The notes under the pieces were generated by a model. The model worked only from the letters and a program-made list of their open reading frames with translations, searched no databases and was not told the origin of the DNA. 64,000 nt of DNA from Kocuria palustris (GTDB lineage Bacteria; Actinomycetota; Actinomycetes; Actinomycetales; Micrococcaceae). Each line of letters opens with the position of its first letter. Positions within the stretch are counted from its first letter, which is position 1. Positions 49,761 to 57,446 of the stretch are shown in pieces. Made by a program: the position numbers and the translations under genes. The stretch is taken from the NCBI RefSeq assembly GCF_016907795.1, contig NZ_JAFBCR010000001.1:1612001-1676000 (forward strand), read 5' to 3'.

Positions 49761-50293
49761 GCCCCGAGGCACGCTCTGGTGCGGCTGGACGTTCGAAGTC
49801 CGGCGGCGCTGGTCGGGGATCCTCCCCTAGCCAGGCCAAGAAGGCGGACAGCGCCAAGGCGTCGTCGTCCAGCAGCCGCACGCCCCAGCGGTCTTCGACC
49901 AAGGGACTGGTGCGGCCCGCGCCGCGCGCCAAGGTGCGCCGCGCGCGCCTGGTCGTGTCGCGCGTGGACACCTGGTCGGTGCTCAAGCTCGCGTTCCTGC
50001 TCTCGGTTTCGCTGGGCATCGTGGTGGTCGTCGCGGCCGTGCTGATCTGGATCCTGATGGACATCACGGGTCTGTTCAACGGCATCAACGAGCTCGCCGC
50101 CATGCTGGCGGGCCCGGGCGGCAGCACAGAGGTCCAGGAGGTCGTCTCCCTGGGGCAGGTAGCGATCTTCGCGACCATCCTCTCGGTCATCAACGTCATC
50201 CTGCTGACGCTGCTGTCGGTCATCGCCGCCATGCTCTACAACCTGGCCGCCGGCCTGATCGGCGGCATCGGAGTCACGCTGACCGACGACTGA
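49757..50293 (+). CDS. DUF3566 membrane protein
   Basis: This 178-residue protein follows gyrA in most actinobacteria (Rv0007 in M. tuberculosis). The first 60 residues are Ser/Ala/Lys/Arg-rich and probably disordered. The DUF3566 domain begins [20 protein letters not shown] and has two membrane helices: [20 protein letters not shown] and [20 protein letters not shown]. The ATG overlaps the gyrA stop. The function is unknown; a link to the cell envelope or division has been suggested by context in mycobacteria. Confidence 0.88.
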
Positions 50294-50324
50294 CCTGCGC
50301 GGCGCCGATGACGGGGATCCTCGA

Positions 50325-50354
50325 TTGGTCCCGGTCGCGGCGATCGTGTAGAGT
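50325..50354 (+). promoter_or_regulatory. probable tRNA-Ile promoter
   Basis: TTGGTC at 50325-50330 and TAGAGT at 50349-50354 are 18 bases apart, about 68 bases before the tRNA. The leader would be removed by RNase P. Confidence 0.5.
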
Positions 50355-50422
50355 CCCTATTCGTTCCGCGACGGACAGACCCCTTGGTCGGTTCGAGTGG
50401 ACGTGATCGGTCCGCCGGTCAC

Positions 50423-50496
50423 GGGCGTATAGCTCAGACGGTTAGAGCGCTTCGCTGATAACGAAGAGGTCCCAGGTTCAATTCCTGGTACGCCCA
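50423..50496 (+). tRNA. tRNA-Ile (GAT anticodon)
   Basis: The 74 bases fold into a full cloverleaf. The acceptor is GGGCGTA with TACGCCC. The D-arm is AGCTCAGACGGTTAGAGC. The anticodon stem-loop has GAT at 50457-50459. The T-arm is CAGGTTCAATTCCTG. CCA is not encoded. It follows gyrA/DUF3566 as in many actinobacteria. Confidence 0.97.
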
Positions 50497-50531
50497 CGGT
50501 TCAACGGCATCCCAGTGCATCGGAGACCGGC

Positions 50532-50660
50532 ATGAAGAACGCTTTCACGGCGATCGTGCTGGTGGTCGGTGCCGCCGGAGCAGGAGTCGCCGCCTGGCGG
50601 TTGCGCTCCGCAGATGCCGATCGCGCCGCTTGGCGCGAAGCCGCAGATCCCGTCGACTGA
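50532..50660 (+). CDS. DLW-39-type micro-protein between two tRNA genes
   Basis: This 42-residue protein starts MKNAFTAIVLVVGAAGAGVA, which is a membrane helix, followed by AWRLRSADADRAAWREAADP and VD. The size, the helix, the acidic tail with WREAADP, and the place between the gyrA-linked tRNA-Ile and tRNA-Ala genes match the DLW-39 family of Actinobacteria. It is too short for most gene finders. The function is unknown. CGGAG lies eight bases before the ATG. Confidence 0.75.
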   Translation: MKNAFTAIVLVVGAAGAGVAAWRLRSADADRAAWREAADPVD

Positions 50661-50682
50661 GTTCAGCTCGACAGGATGCTCC

Positions 50683-50755
50683 GGGGGCATGGCGCAATTG
50701 GTAGCGCATCTGCTTTGCAAGCAGAGGGTTAGGGGTTCGAGTCCCCTTGCCTCCA
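50683..50755 (+). tRNA. tRNA-Ala (TGC anticodon)
   Basis: The 73 bases fold into a cloverleaf with acceptor GGGGGCA and TGCCTCC. The anticodon TGC is at 50716-50718 in the loop TTTGCAA. The T-arm is AGGGGTTCGAGTCCCCT. CCA is not encoded. It shares the tRNA-Ile neighbourhood of gyrA. Confidence 0.97.
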
Positions 50756-50768
50756 CCGGATCCCATAT

Positions 50769-50804
50769 CGACGACGGCCCCGCCTGATGGCGGGGCCGTC
50801 GTCG
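50769..50804 (+). terminator. intrinsic terminator after tRNA-Ala
   Basis: A perfect 16-bp stem, CGACGACGGCCCCGCC with GGCGGGGCCGTCGTCG around TGAT, begins 13 bases after the tRNA. Confidence 0.85.
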
Positions 50805-50838
50805 TGCGCCCGCCACTGATCTCAGGAGCTGCCCCGTC

Positions 50839-51645
50839 ATGGCCGTGATCGTCTTCCTCCATGCCCACCCGGACGACGAGTCCTCGCAGACCGCCGGCAC
50901 CATGGCCCGTGCCGCGGCGGAGGGGCACCGCGTGGTCGAGATCTTCGCGACCAACGGGGACTTCGGCACACCTCTGGAGGCGGCTGACGACGCCCAGGAG
51001 GTGCTCTCGGTCGCGGATCACCGACGCACGGAGGCAGCTGCCGCAGCGCAGGTGCTGGGCATCTCCCGGGTGGAGTGGCTCGGCTACCACGACTCCGGGA
51101 TGACCGGCTGGGAGCAGAACGACGGCGAGGCCTGCTTCCACCGTGCTGACGTCGACGAGGCCGCACGGGCCGTCGCCGCGATCCTGGACGACGAGGGCGC
51201 CGATGTGCTGGTGGGCTACGACTGGCACGGCGGCTACGGGCATCCCGATCACGTGAAGGTCCATCACGTGGCCCACCGCGCGGCCGAGCTCGCCGCTTCG
51301 CGGCCCCGGCTGCTGGAGCAGTCCATGAACCGGGACCGGCTCCGGCAGCTGCGCGATCAGGCCCTGGCGGCAGGGGCCTCCCCGGACGAGGTCATGGACC
51401 CGGACGGCCCCGCCGATGACGGCAACGGCTTCGGGATCCCGGCCTCCGAGCTGCATTGGCAGCTCGAGCTGGATGACGAGCTGCTGGAGCTGAAGCGGCG
51501 CACCATGCAGTGCCACTCGTCCCAGGCGGATGTGCAGGGGATGCTGGCCATGCCGGCCGAGCACTTCCGGGCGTTCTTCGGGGTCGAGTCCTACCGGGAG
51601 CCGGGCCTGGAGCAGGAGCTGACCTCGCAGTGGCCGTTCGCCTGA
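50839..51645 (+). CDS. PIG-L/LmbE family deacetylase
   Basis: This zinc-dependent N-deacetylase-type protein has 268 residues. The zinc motif FLHAHPDDESSQTAGTMARA is at the N-terminus, and the third ligand is in GYGHPDHVKVHHVAHRAAEL. The family includes MshB and Mca of mycothiol metabolism, and a sugar deacetylase group. The sequence is shorter than typical MshB or Mca, so the substrate stays open. The ATG is preceded by CAGGAG. It is single, downstream of the tRNA terminator. Confidence 0.85.
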   Translation: MAVIVFLHAHPDDESSQTAGTMARAAAEGHRVVEIFATNGDFGTPLEAADDAQEVLSVADHRRTEAAAAAQVLGISRVEWLGYHDSGMTGWEQNDGEACFHRADVDEAARAVAAILDDEGADVLVGYDWHGGYGHPDHVKVHHVAHRAAELAASRPRLLEQSMNRDRLRQLRDQALAAGASPDEVMDPDGPADDGNGFGIPASELHWQLELDDELLELKRRTMQCHSSQADVQGMLAMPAEHFRAFFGVESYREPGLEQELTSQWPFA

Positions 51646-51690
51646 GGAGGGCGTCGCTGAGACCTGCATGAGCTGCGGTGCCGGCTGATG

Positions 51691-51719
51691 TTCAGGATCT
51701 GGGCATCACCTGAGATACT
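51691..51719 (+). promoter_or_regulatory. probable promoter of the Nramp-like gene
   Basis: TTCAGG at 51691-51696 and GATACT at 51714-51719 are 17 bases apart, 34 bases before the ATG at 51754. Confidence 0.5.
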
Positions 51720-51753
51720 CATGGCGCAGATCACGTCATCAGAAGGGTGAGTC

Positions 51754-53064
51754 ATGTCCGCACCGAAGGAGTACCTGGGGCCCATGCCCCACATCGATCC
51801 GGATGAACAGCTCACCGCGATCCGTCGCTGGAAGATCATCGGCCCGGGCCTGGTCGTGGCCGGAACGGGCGTGGGCGCAGCCGACCTGGTCGCGACCCTG
51901 ACGGCCGGCTCCCGCTACGGCTACGCCCTGCTGTGGGCGGTCATCGTGGGCACCGTCGTGAAGATCGTGCTGGTGGAGGGCGCCGGGCGCTACTCGCTGG
52001 CCACGGGCCGCACGATCTTCGAGGGCTGGCGCTCGCTGGGCAAGTGGACCACGGTCTACTTCGCGCCGTACATCATGATCTGGGGCTTCGTGTACGGGGC
52101 CACGGCCATGTCCTCGGCTGCCCTGCCGATCGTGGCGCTGTTCCCGAACACCATGCCGCTGCCGGCCTGGGCCATCCTGATGGGCCTGGCCGGCTTCTTC
52201 ATGGTCTGGTTCGGCAAGTACGCGCTGGTGGAGAAGCTCACGGCCGTGATGGTCGGCATCATGTTCGTGGTGGTCGTGGGTCTGGCGATCATCGCCGCAC
52301 CCAACATCCCGAGCATGATCGCCGGCCTGGTGCCCATGATCCCCGAGGGCGGACTGGTCTACACGCTGGCGCTGTCCGGCGGCATCGGCGGCACCATCAC
52401 CCTGGCGGCCTACGGCTACTGGCTGCGCGAGAAGGGATGGGCCAGTCCCAAGTGGATGCGCGTCATGCAGCTCGACAACACGGTCGCCTACGTGGTCACC
52501 GGCATCTTCGTGCTCTCCATGCTGATCGTGGGCGCCGAGGTGCTCTATGCGGCGGGCGTGTCCATCTCCGCGACCGACGCCGGGCTGCTCGATCTGGCCG
52601 ACGTCCTCAACGATCGCTACGGCCAGGCCATCGGCACAGCGTTCCTGATCGGCTTCTTCGCCGCGTCGTTCTCCTCGGTCGTGGGCGTGTGGTCGGGCGT
52701 CTCGCTGATGTTCGCGGACTTCTGGGGCCACCACCGCGATCTGCCCTCGGGTCACCCGGCCACCCGTCCGGGCGGCAAGTACGTGAAGTTCTACCTGCTG
52801 TGGATCACGTTCCCGCCCATGCTTCTACTGCTGCTGGGCCGTCCGATCTTCCTGATCCTGCTCTACGGCGTGCTGGGCGCGCTGTTCATGCCGTTCCTGG
52901 CGATCACGCTGCTGGGGCTGCTGAACACCAAGCGCACCCCCGACCGCTGGCGCAACGGCTGGGTCACCAACGGCGTGCTGATCATCTGCGCCGTGCTGTT
53001 CACGATCCTGGGCATCTACCAGGTCTGGGACACGCTCCAGGACGTGATCGGCTCCTTCGGCTGA
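51754..53064 (+). CDS. Nramp-related membrane transporter, non-canonical metal site
   Basis: This 436-residue protein has about eleven helices and an Nramp (SLC11) layout. Helix 1 reads GPGLVVAGTGVGAADLVATL, where metal-transporting Nramps carry DPGN. Helix 6 reads ITLAAYGYWLREKGW, where they carry a MPH motif. The usual metal-binding Asp, Asn, Met and His residues are therefore not in place. This suggests an Nramp-related carrier with another substrate, or Mg2+ as in NRMT proteins; that is inference. SD-like GAAGGG precedes the ATG. It has its own promoter and terminator. Confidence 0.82.
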   Translation: MSAPKEYLGPMPHIDPDEQLTAIRRWKIIGPGLVVAGTGVGAADLVATLTAGSRYGYALLWAVIVGTVVKIVLVEGAGRYSLATGRTIFEGWRSLGKWTTVYFAPYIMIWGFVYGATAMSSAALPIVALFPNTMPLPAWAILMGLAGFFMVWFGKYALVEKLTAVMVGIMFVVVVGLAIIAAPNIPSMIAGLVPMIPEGGLVYTLALSGGIGGTITLAAYGYWLREKGWASPKWMRVMQLDNTVAYVVTGIFVLSMLIVGAEVLYAAGVSISATDAGLLDLADVLNDRYGQAIGTAFLIGFFAASFSSVVGVWSGVSLMFADFWGHHRDLPSGHPATRPGGKYVKFYLLWITFPPMLLLLLGRPIFLILLYGVLGALFMPFLAITLLGLLNTKRTPDRWRNGWVTNGVLIICAVLFTILGIYQVWDTLQDVIGSFG

Positions 53065-53120
53065 TCCCCGCCCCGGGGTCCGGCGGCACTCATGCCCCGG
53101 CCCCGGCATGCAGGACGACG

Positions 53121-53153
53121 ACGGCCCCCTCACCTTTTCGGTGAGGGGGCCGT
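53121..53153. terminator. bidirectional terminator
   Basis: ACGGCCCCCTCAC and GTGAGGGGGCCGT pair perfectly around CTTTTCG, between two convergent genes. It serves the Nramp-like gene and the repeat protein. Confidence 0.85.
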
Positions 53154-53189
53154 GCGGTGTGCGGCCTCAGCCGCTGAAGGCGATCAGGC

Positions 53190-54140
53190 TCAGGCCTGGC
53201 CGTCCTTCTTCTCGTTCTGGGTGCCGTTGATCTGGTCCTTGATCTCGTTGACCGTCTGCTTGGCATCCTCGGTCACGGACTTGGCCGTGTCCTTGACGCT
53301 CGAGTCGGCCTTGGCGTCATCGACCTTCACACCGTGGCCGGCGGCCACGGTGGTGGACTTGTCGACCGGGGAGGCCGTCACGCGCGGGGAGGTCGAGGCC
53401 GGGGTCTTCCAGGGATCCTGGACCGGACGCGAGGCCTTGAAGGCGGCGGCGCCGGCGACCAGGCCGGTCACGACCAGGCCGAGGACGAGCAGGCCGCGGC
53501 CGCCGCCCTTCTGCGCCTTCTTCTGCTGCTTGGCGTAGTCCTTGGACATGCGCGCGGCGGCCTTCTTGGCGTTCTTGACGGCCTTCTTGTTGCCGGTCAG
53601 GCGCGCGACGGCGGCCTCGAACTGCTCCGGGGTGTCGGCGTCGGCGAAGCGCTGGGCCAGCTGAGCGGCCGTGGCGTTGTAGCGCTCGGACACGGCCAGC
53701 TTGCCGTCGTTGGCGGCCTTCAGAGCCTTGGCGGCCTGCGGGGAGGCCTTCACGGCGGCACCGACCGGAGCGACCTTGGCGGCGACCTTCAGAGCCTTGG
53801 CGGCCTGCGGGGAGGCCTTCACGGCGGCACCGACCGGAGCGACCTTGGCGGCGACCTTGGCGACCTGCGGGGCCGACTTGGCGGCCTGCACGGCGGCGCG
53901 GCTGCGCAGCTCGGAGGTGGCGCCCTTGGCGCTGGCGGCGCCCTGCTGGACGTACGGGGTGGCGGTGTGGATGCCGCCGGCCAGCGAGATCGCGCCGGAG
54001 CGCACGCCGTCCTGCAGGCGCGGCGCCAGGGCGCCGATCTCCTTGGCGAGCCAGTCGCCGGCGTCGACGACGCGGTTCTCCACAGCGGCCTGACGCGCGG
54101 CGGCTGCCTTGGCGGCCTTCTTCTCTGCCCTCTTGCTCAT
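53190..54140 (-). CDS. Ala/Lys-rich membrane protein with 23-residue tandem repeat
   Basis: I do not recognise a family. The 316 residues start MSKRAEKKAAKAAAARQAAV and are about half Ala, Lys and Val. Two identical repeats of 23 residues (about residues 96-141; VAAKVAPVGAAVKASPQAAK is the core) lie in the middle. A helical region with KNAKKAAARMSKDYAKQQKK follows. One membrane helix is at GLLVLGLVVTGLVAGAAAF (about 222). The C-terminal part is acidic and probably outside. The strong charge pattern suggests a DNA- or envelope-associated protein. The ATG follows GAGGGAG. It is divergent from ppiA. Confidence 0.75.
   Translation of the reverse strand: MSKRAEKKAAKAAAARQAAVENRVVDAGDWLAKEIGALAPRLQDGVRSGAISLAGGIHTATPYVQQGAASAKGATSELRSRAAVQAAKSAPQVAKVAAKVAPVGAAVKASPQAAKALKVAAKVAPVGAAVKASPQAAKALKAANDGKLAVSERYNATAAQLAQRFADADTPEQFEAAVARLTGNKKAVKNAKKAAARMSKDYAKQQKKAQKGGGRGLLVLGLVVTGLVAGAAAFKASRPVQDPWKTPASTSPRVTASPVDKSTTVAAGHGVKVDDAKADSSVKDTAKSVTEDAKQTVNEIKDQINGTQNEKKDGQA
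53718..53855. repeat. two tandem 69-bp repeats in the Ala/Lys-rich gene
   Basis: Units 53718-53786 and 53787-53855 are identical or nearly so (starting CTTCAGAGCCTTGGCGGCCT). They encode two 23-residue repeats in frame. Such a perfect duplication must be recent or maintained, and may vary between strains. Confidence 0.9.
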
Positions 54141-54340
54141 GGAAGCTCCCTCCTCAGGGGTCTAGGATTCTTGGTCCAGCATACGGGCTGTGCCTGGGAT
54201 GACCCATGGTGGAGGCCGTCGGGTCACCCATCACTCAGGGAGTTTTCAGCAGACGGCTGTGCTTTTTCACTCGCGGCGGAACGGGAACCGTCGTCGTCTC
54301 TTCTCCGCGACAAGCGAGCCGGTCATGGGATACTGGGGCC

Positions 54341-54883
54341 ATGACTTCTCTTGCCACCGCTAAGGCGACCATCCACACGAACCACGGCGACATCGTCGTG
54401 GAGCTCTTCGGCAACCACGCTCCGAAGACCGTCAAGAACTTCATCGGTCTGTCCGACGGCTCCCAGGAGTGGGTGGACCCGAACACCGGCTCCAAGGGCG
54501 AGGGCCCCCTCTACAAGGACATCATCTTCCACCGCATCATCAAGGACTTCATGATCCAGGGCGGCGATCCGCTGGGTCAGGGCGTCGGCGGCCCGGGCTA
54601 CATGTTCGACGATGAGATCCACCCCGAGCTCAGCTTCGACAAGCCGTACCTGCTGGCCATGGCCAACGCCGGCAAGCGCGGCGGCCAGGGCACCAACGGC
54701 TCGCAGTTCTTCATCACCACCTCGACCACCCCGTGGCTCAACGGCAAGCACACGATCTTCGGCGAGGTCGTCGACGACGCCTCCAAGAAGGTCGTCGACG
54801 AGCTGAACAGCGTGCGCACCGGCGGCATGGACCGCCCGGTCGAGGACGCCGTCATCACCTCGATCGACATCGAGCAGCTCTGA
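54341..54883 (+). CDS. ppiA: peptidyl-prolyl cis-trans isomerase (cyclophilin)
   Basis: This 180-residue cyclophilin speeds proline isomerisation in proteins. The conserved core is present: IIFHRIIKDFMIQGGDPLGQ, GYMFDDEIHPELSFDKPYLL, and GTNGSQFFITTSTTPWLNGK, which contain catalytic Arg and ligand-binding Phe. It has no signal peptide, so it is cytoplasmic. The ATG at 54341 is preceded by GATACT, about eight bases upstream. This suggests a leaderless mRNA, though GGGG lies before the ATG. The position (after gyrA and the tRNAs) is conserved with Rv0009. Confidence 0.95.
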   Translation: MTSLATAKATIHTNHGDIVVELFGNHAPKTVKNFIGLSDGSQEWVDPNTGSKGEGPLYKDIIFHRIIKDFMIQGGDPLGQGVGGPGYMFDDEIHPELSFDKPYLLAMANAGKRGGQGTNGSQFFITTSTTPWLNGKHTIFGEVVDDASKKVVDELNSVRTGGMDRPVEDAVITSIDIEQL

Positions 54884-54933
54884 GCAGCACTCGCAGCACC
54901 CGATGATCCCGCGCTCGCGGCGATCGTCGACCC

Positions 54934-54965
54934 GCAGGGGCCCGGCCGATCGGCCGGGCCCCTGC
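54934..54965 (+). terminator. intrinsic terminator after ppiA
   Basis: A perfect 16-bp palindromic stem, GCAGGGGCCCGGCCGA with its complement, lies 51 bases after the ppiA stop. Confidence 0.7.
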
Positions 54966-55045
54966 GCCATATCCGACGGCGCAGGGCCCGCGACGACGGC
55001 GCCCCGCCGCCCAGCCAGGACCATCCATCGCACAGGAGCACACCG

Positions 55046-55852
55046 ATGACCCAGGGACCCCACGAGCCGATCGGCGAGCCCGGATCTCCCCGCGATCCCC
55101 GCAGCGACAGCGGCCCGCAGCGGCCGCAGTACGGGCGGATGGCGGACCCGTCGCAGCCTGCTGGGCAGCCGAGCGATCCGCTGCAGGGGGCGTCGTGGCA
55201 GGCGGGGCATCCTGAGGCGCGTCAGGCTCGGCCCGCCCCCTCGGTTCCCTCTGTTCGCCAGGCTCGCCGGCGCGGGGGCGCCCTGGCCGTGACCTGGGTG
55301 CTGATCGGGATCAACGTGGCGGTCTACGCGGTGCAGTGGCTGCTGAGCCTGATGGGGATCAACCCCCTGGTGCTGCTGGGCCTGGCCCCCGGCTTCGTTT
55401 CGCAGGCGCCGTGGACGGTGATCACCAGCGGTTTCTCGCACTCGATGTCCAACCCCGCGCACCTGCTGCTGAACATGTACACGCTGTGGATCTTCGGCCG
55501 GATGCTCGAGCCGGAGATCGGGCGCGGGCGCTTCCTCACGGTCTATCTGCTCTCGCTGCTGGGCGGAGCGGCGGCGGTGCTGCTGCTCTCGCCCGCCTAC
55601 ACGTTCACCGTGGGGGCCTCCGGCGCGGTCTTCGGGCTGTTCGGCGCCGTGCTCGCCCTGGCGCTGTGGGGCGGGCGGCGCTATCGCGAGAACCTGTCCG
55701 GGATCCTCGTGCTGATCGGGTTCAACACGGCCTTCGGCCTGTTCTTCCCCGGCATCTCCTGGCAGGGCCACCTGGGCGGGATCGTGACGGGCATGGTGGT
55801 CATGGGCGCGCTGCTGGGACTGCGCGGGCGCGGCCGTCGCCCCCGTGGCTGA
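55046..55852 (+). CDS. rhomboid family intramembrane serine protease
   Basis: This 268-residue protease cuts membrane proteins within the bilayer. Residues 1-75 are polar, rich in Pro, Gln and Ser. Six helices follow, with the catalytic Ser in YTFTVGASGAVFGLFGAVLA and the catalytic His in WQGHLGGIVTGMV. SHSMSNPAHLLLNMYTLWIF is the conserved L1/helix-2 H-x-x-x-N segment. CAGGAG precedes the ATG. A rhomboid gene follows ppiA in many Micrococcales. The next gene there, crgA, is absent; a DnaA-box cluster occupies the place. Confidence 0.92.
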   Translation: MTQGPHEPIGEPGSPRDPRSDSGPQRPQYGRMADPSQPAGQPSDPLQGASWQAGHPEARQARPAPSVPSVRQARRRGGALAVTWVLIGINVAVYAVQWLLSLMGINPLVLLGLAPGFVSQAPWTVITSGFSHSMSNPAHLLLNMYTLWIFGRMLEPEIGRGRFLTVYLLSLLGGAAAVLLLSPAYTFTVGASGAVFGLFGAVLALALWGGRRYRENLSGILVLIGFNTAFGLFFPGISWQGHLGGIVTGMVVMGALLGLRGRGRRPRG

Positions 55853-56035
55853 GACGCTGTGCACATCGGCTGTCCACAGACTGTGTCCACAGCGGTGGAC
55901 GAACGCCATTCGTGTAATTCCACAAGTGTGAACAAGCCTGTGGATACCGATCAGGGCGGATCGAGCCCGCACTGTTCGCAGACATGTTCGACTTCTTCAC
56001 ACCTTTCTCCACACCTGTGGATAACTTTGTGAACC
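55853..56035. promoter_or_regulatory. DnaA-box cluster downstream of the rhomboid gene
   Basis: A gene-free stretch holds TGTCCACAG (near 55871), TGTGTCCACAG (near 55882), CTGTGGATACC (near 55938), and a perfect TGTGGATAA at 56016-56024. More TCCACA copies lie between. CGTGTAATT at 55911 recalls the palindrome seen at dnaA and oriC. It is about 15 kb from oriC. No protein frame here is convincing; the region up to 56173 looks empty. Confidence 0.65.
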
Positions 56036-56173
56036 GGGTGGGGACGGTCTCGGAGTCATCCGCGGGGCGGGATGCCGATCAGACCGCGCTACCACGACGG
56101 GGCGCGGCGACGGGCACGAAGACCAGACCCGGGTCCGATGTGCCGACGATGCCCCGCGGCGCATCGTGGAGCC

Positions 56174-56560
56174 ATGACAAGAGCTGTTCTCCACGCCCAT
56201 GACCTCGCACAGCACTACGGATCGACGGCCGCCCTGGACGGGGTGAGCCTCACGATCGCCCCCGTGGGAGTCCGTGGCGATCACCGGGCCCTCGGGTTCG
56301 GGAAAGACCACGCTGCTCCACGCCCTGGCCGGGATCTCGGTCCCTGATTCCGGGCAGGTCCGCCTCCGTACCGCGGACAGCTCGGTCGCCGTCCAGGAGC
56401 TGTCGGCGGAGGAGCGGGCGCGGCTGCGACGGGAGCACTTCGGCTTCGTGTTCCAGCAGGGGCTGCTGCTCGATGAGCGTCGCGACCCTGTCCCGCTCCG
56501 GCTCTGCCGTGCCCCCGCCGGCCGTGCTCCGGTTGGAGCCACGACTACGCCGAGCCCGGG
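56174..56560 (+). pseudogene. ABC transporter ATPase, frameshifted and truncated
   Basis: The start (MTRAVLHAHDLAQHYGSTAA) reads well up to LTIAPVG, then shifts. The continuation in another frame has Walker A (ESVAITGPSGSGKTTLLHAL) and the Q-loop (HFGFVFQQGLLLDE). One extra base near 56265 (CCCGTGGGAG where CCCGGGGAG would restore P-G-E-S) explains the shift. The signature and Walker B parts are missing after about 56485. It resembled ATPases of the FtsE/MacB/LolD type that work with FtsX-like permeases. A permease remnant follows. Confidence 0.8.
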
Positions 56561-57272
56561 ATGCGGATGCTGTACAGGGCCCTCAGCGCTGAGGCGCTGT
56601 GCATTCTCGGTCTGCCGCTCGTGCAGCTCGCTGGCGCTGCGGCCAAGCTGTCCGCGCGGCGGCGCGATGCGCGGCTGTCCTGGCTGCGCCTGCTGGGGGC
56701 AGGGAGGGCCATGCTGCATGCCCTCGTGCTCCTCGAGGCGCTTCTCCAGGCTGCGATCGGGCTGCTGGCCGGCCTGGGCATCTACGCGGCGCTGATCCCG
56801 GCCCTGGGCGGGCTGCATGTGGACGGTGTGCGGATCGGGGCCGCCGCCCTGGTGCTGCCCTGGTGGGCGATCGCTCTGTGCGTCGCCGCGCTGCTGGGCA
56901 CGGCCGGTCTCGCCGCGGCTGCCGGATTGCGCCGGGTGAGCATCATGCCGCTGGCCGTGCGGACCCGTCGCGATGTCCCCGCCATGGGGACGTGGCGCGT
57001 GATCCTCCCGGTCCTGATGGTGCTCGCCGTCCTCCTCGGCGGGCGAGCCGTGCTGATCGATCAGGCCGCTGCGGGTCCTGCTGGTCATCGCCGTGGGAGC
57101 GACCGTGATCGTCCTGTCGCCCATGATCGGGGAAGGGGCGCTGATCTCGCCGATGACTCTGGCGGCCGTCGTCGTCGTGCTCGGAGCCGGTGCGGCCATG
57201 ATCCCGATCGCCCTGCGGGCCACGAGGCCGGCACTGCGCCGCCGTGCCGAAGGAGGGCCTGCGGGAATGTGA
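56561..57272 (+). pseudogene. FtsX-like permease remnant
   Basis: The first frame encodes SAEALCILGLPLVQLAGAAAKLSARRRDARLSWLRLLGAGRA and several membrane helices as far as ILPVLMVLAVLLGGRAVL; the reading frame then breaks at about 57060. Another frame continues with RVLLVIAVGATVIVLSPMIG and later AAVVVVLGAGAAMIPIALRA to a stop at 57270-57272. Together they form the C-terminal half of an FtsX-type permease without its N-terminal part. The element is fused to the broken ATPase, so a single deletion may have removed the region between. Confidence 0.75.
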
Positions 57273-57301
57273 GCCGTCCCCGGGACGGCGGCAACCGGTT
57301 G

Positions 57302-57329
57302 CCGGGGCTTGACCAAGATCAAGCCCCGG
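57302..57329. promoter_or_regulatory. inverted repeat with FNR/DNR-like box upstream of hmp
   Basis: CCGGGGCTTGA and TCAAGCCCCGG are perfect inverted arms around CCAAGA. The centre, TTGACCAAGATCAA (57309-57322), differs by one base from TTGAT-N4-ATCAA, the box of FNR/DNR-type regulators that sense oxygen or NO. It is 118 bases before hmp. It may also act as terminator for the remnant before it. Confidence 0.5.
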
Positions 57330-57446
57330 CCGCGGCGGCGGTGCAACGATCCAAGGTGCGGCCGGAACCGGCCGTCGGCTCAGCGCCTGCCGCGGGGGAC
57401 CACCGAGGCGGCGATGGGGCGAAGCCCTGCACAGGAAGAGGAGCCC

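Noticed and set aside
53718-53855. CRISPR array
   Set aside because: There are only two adjacent identical 69-bp units with no spacers, inside one gene and in frame. It is a protein repeat.
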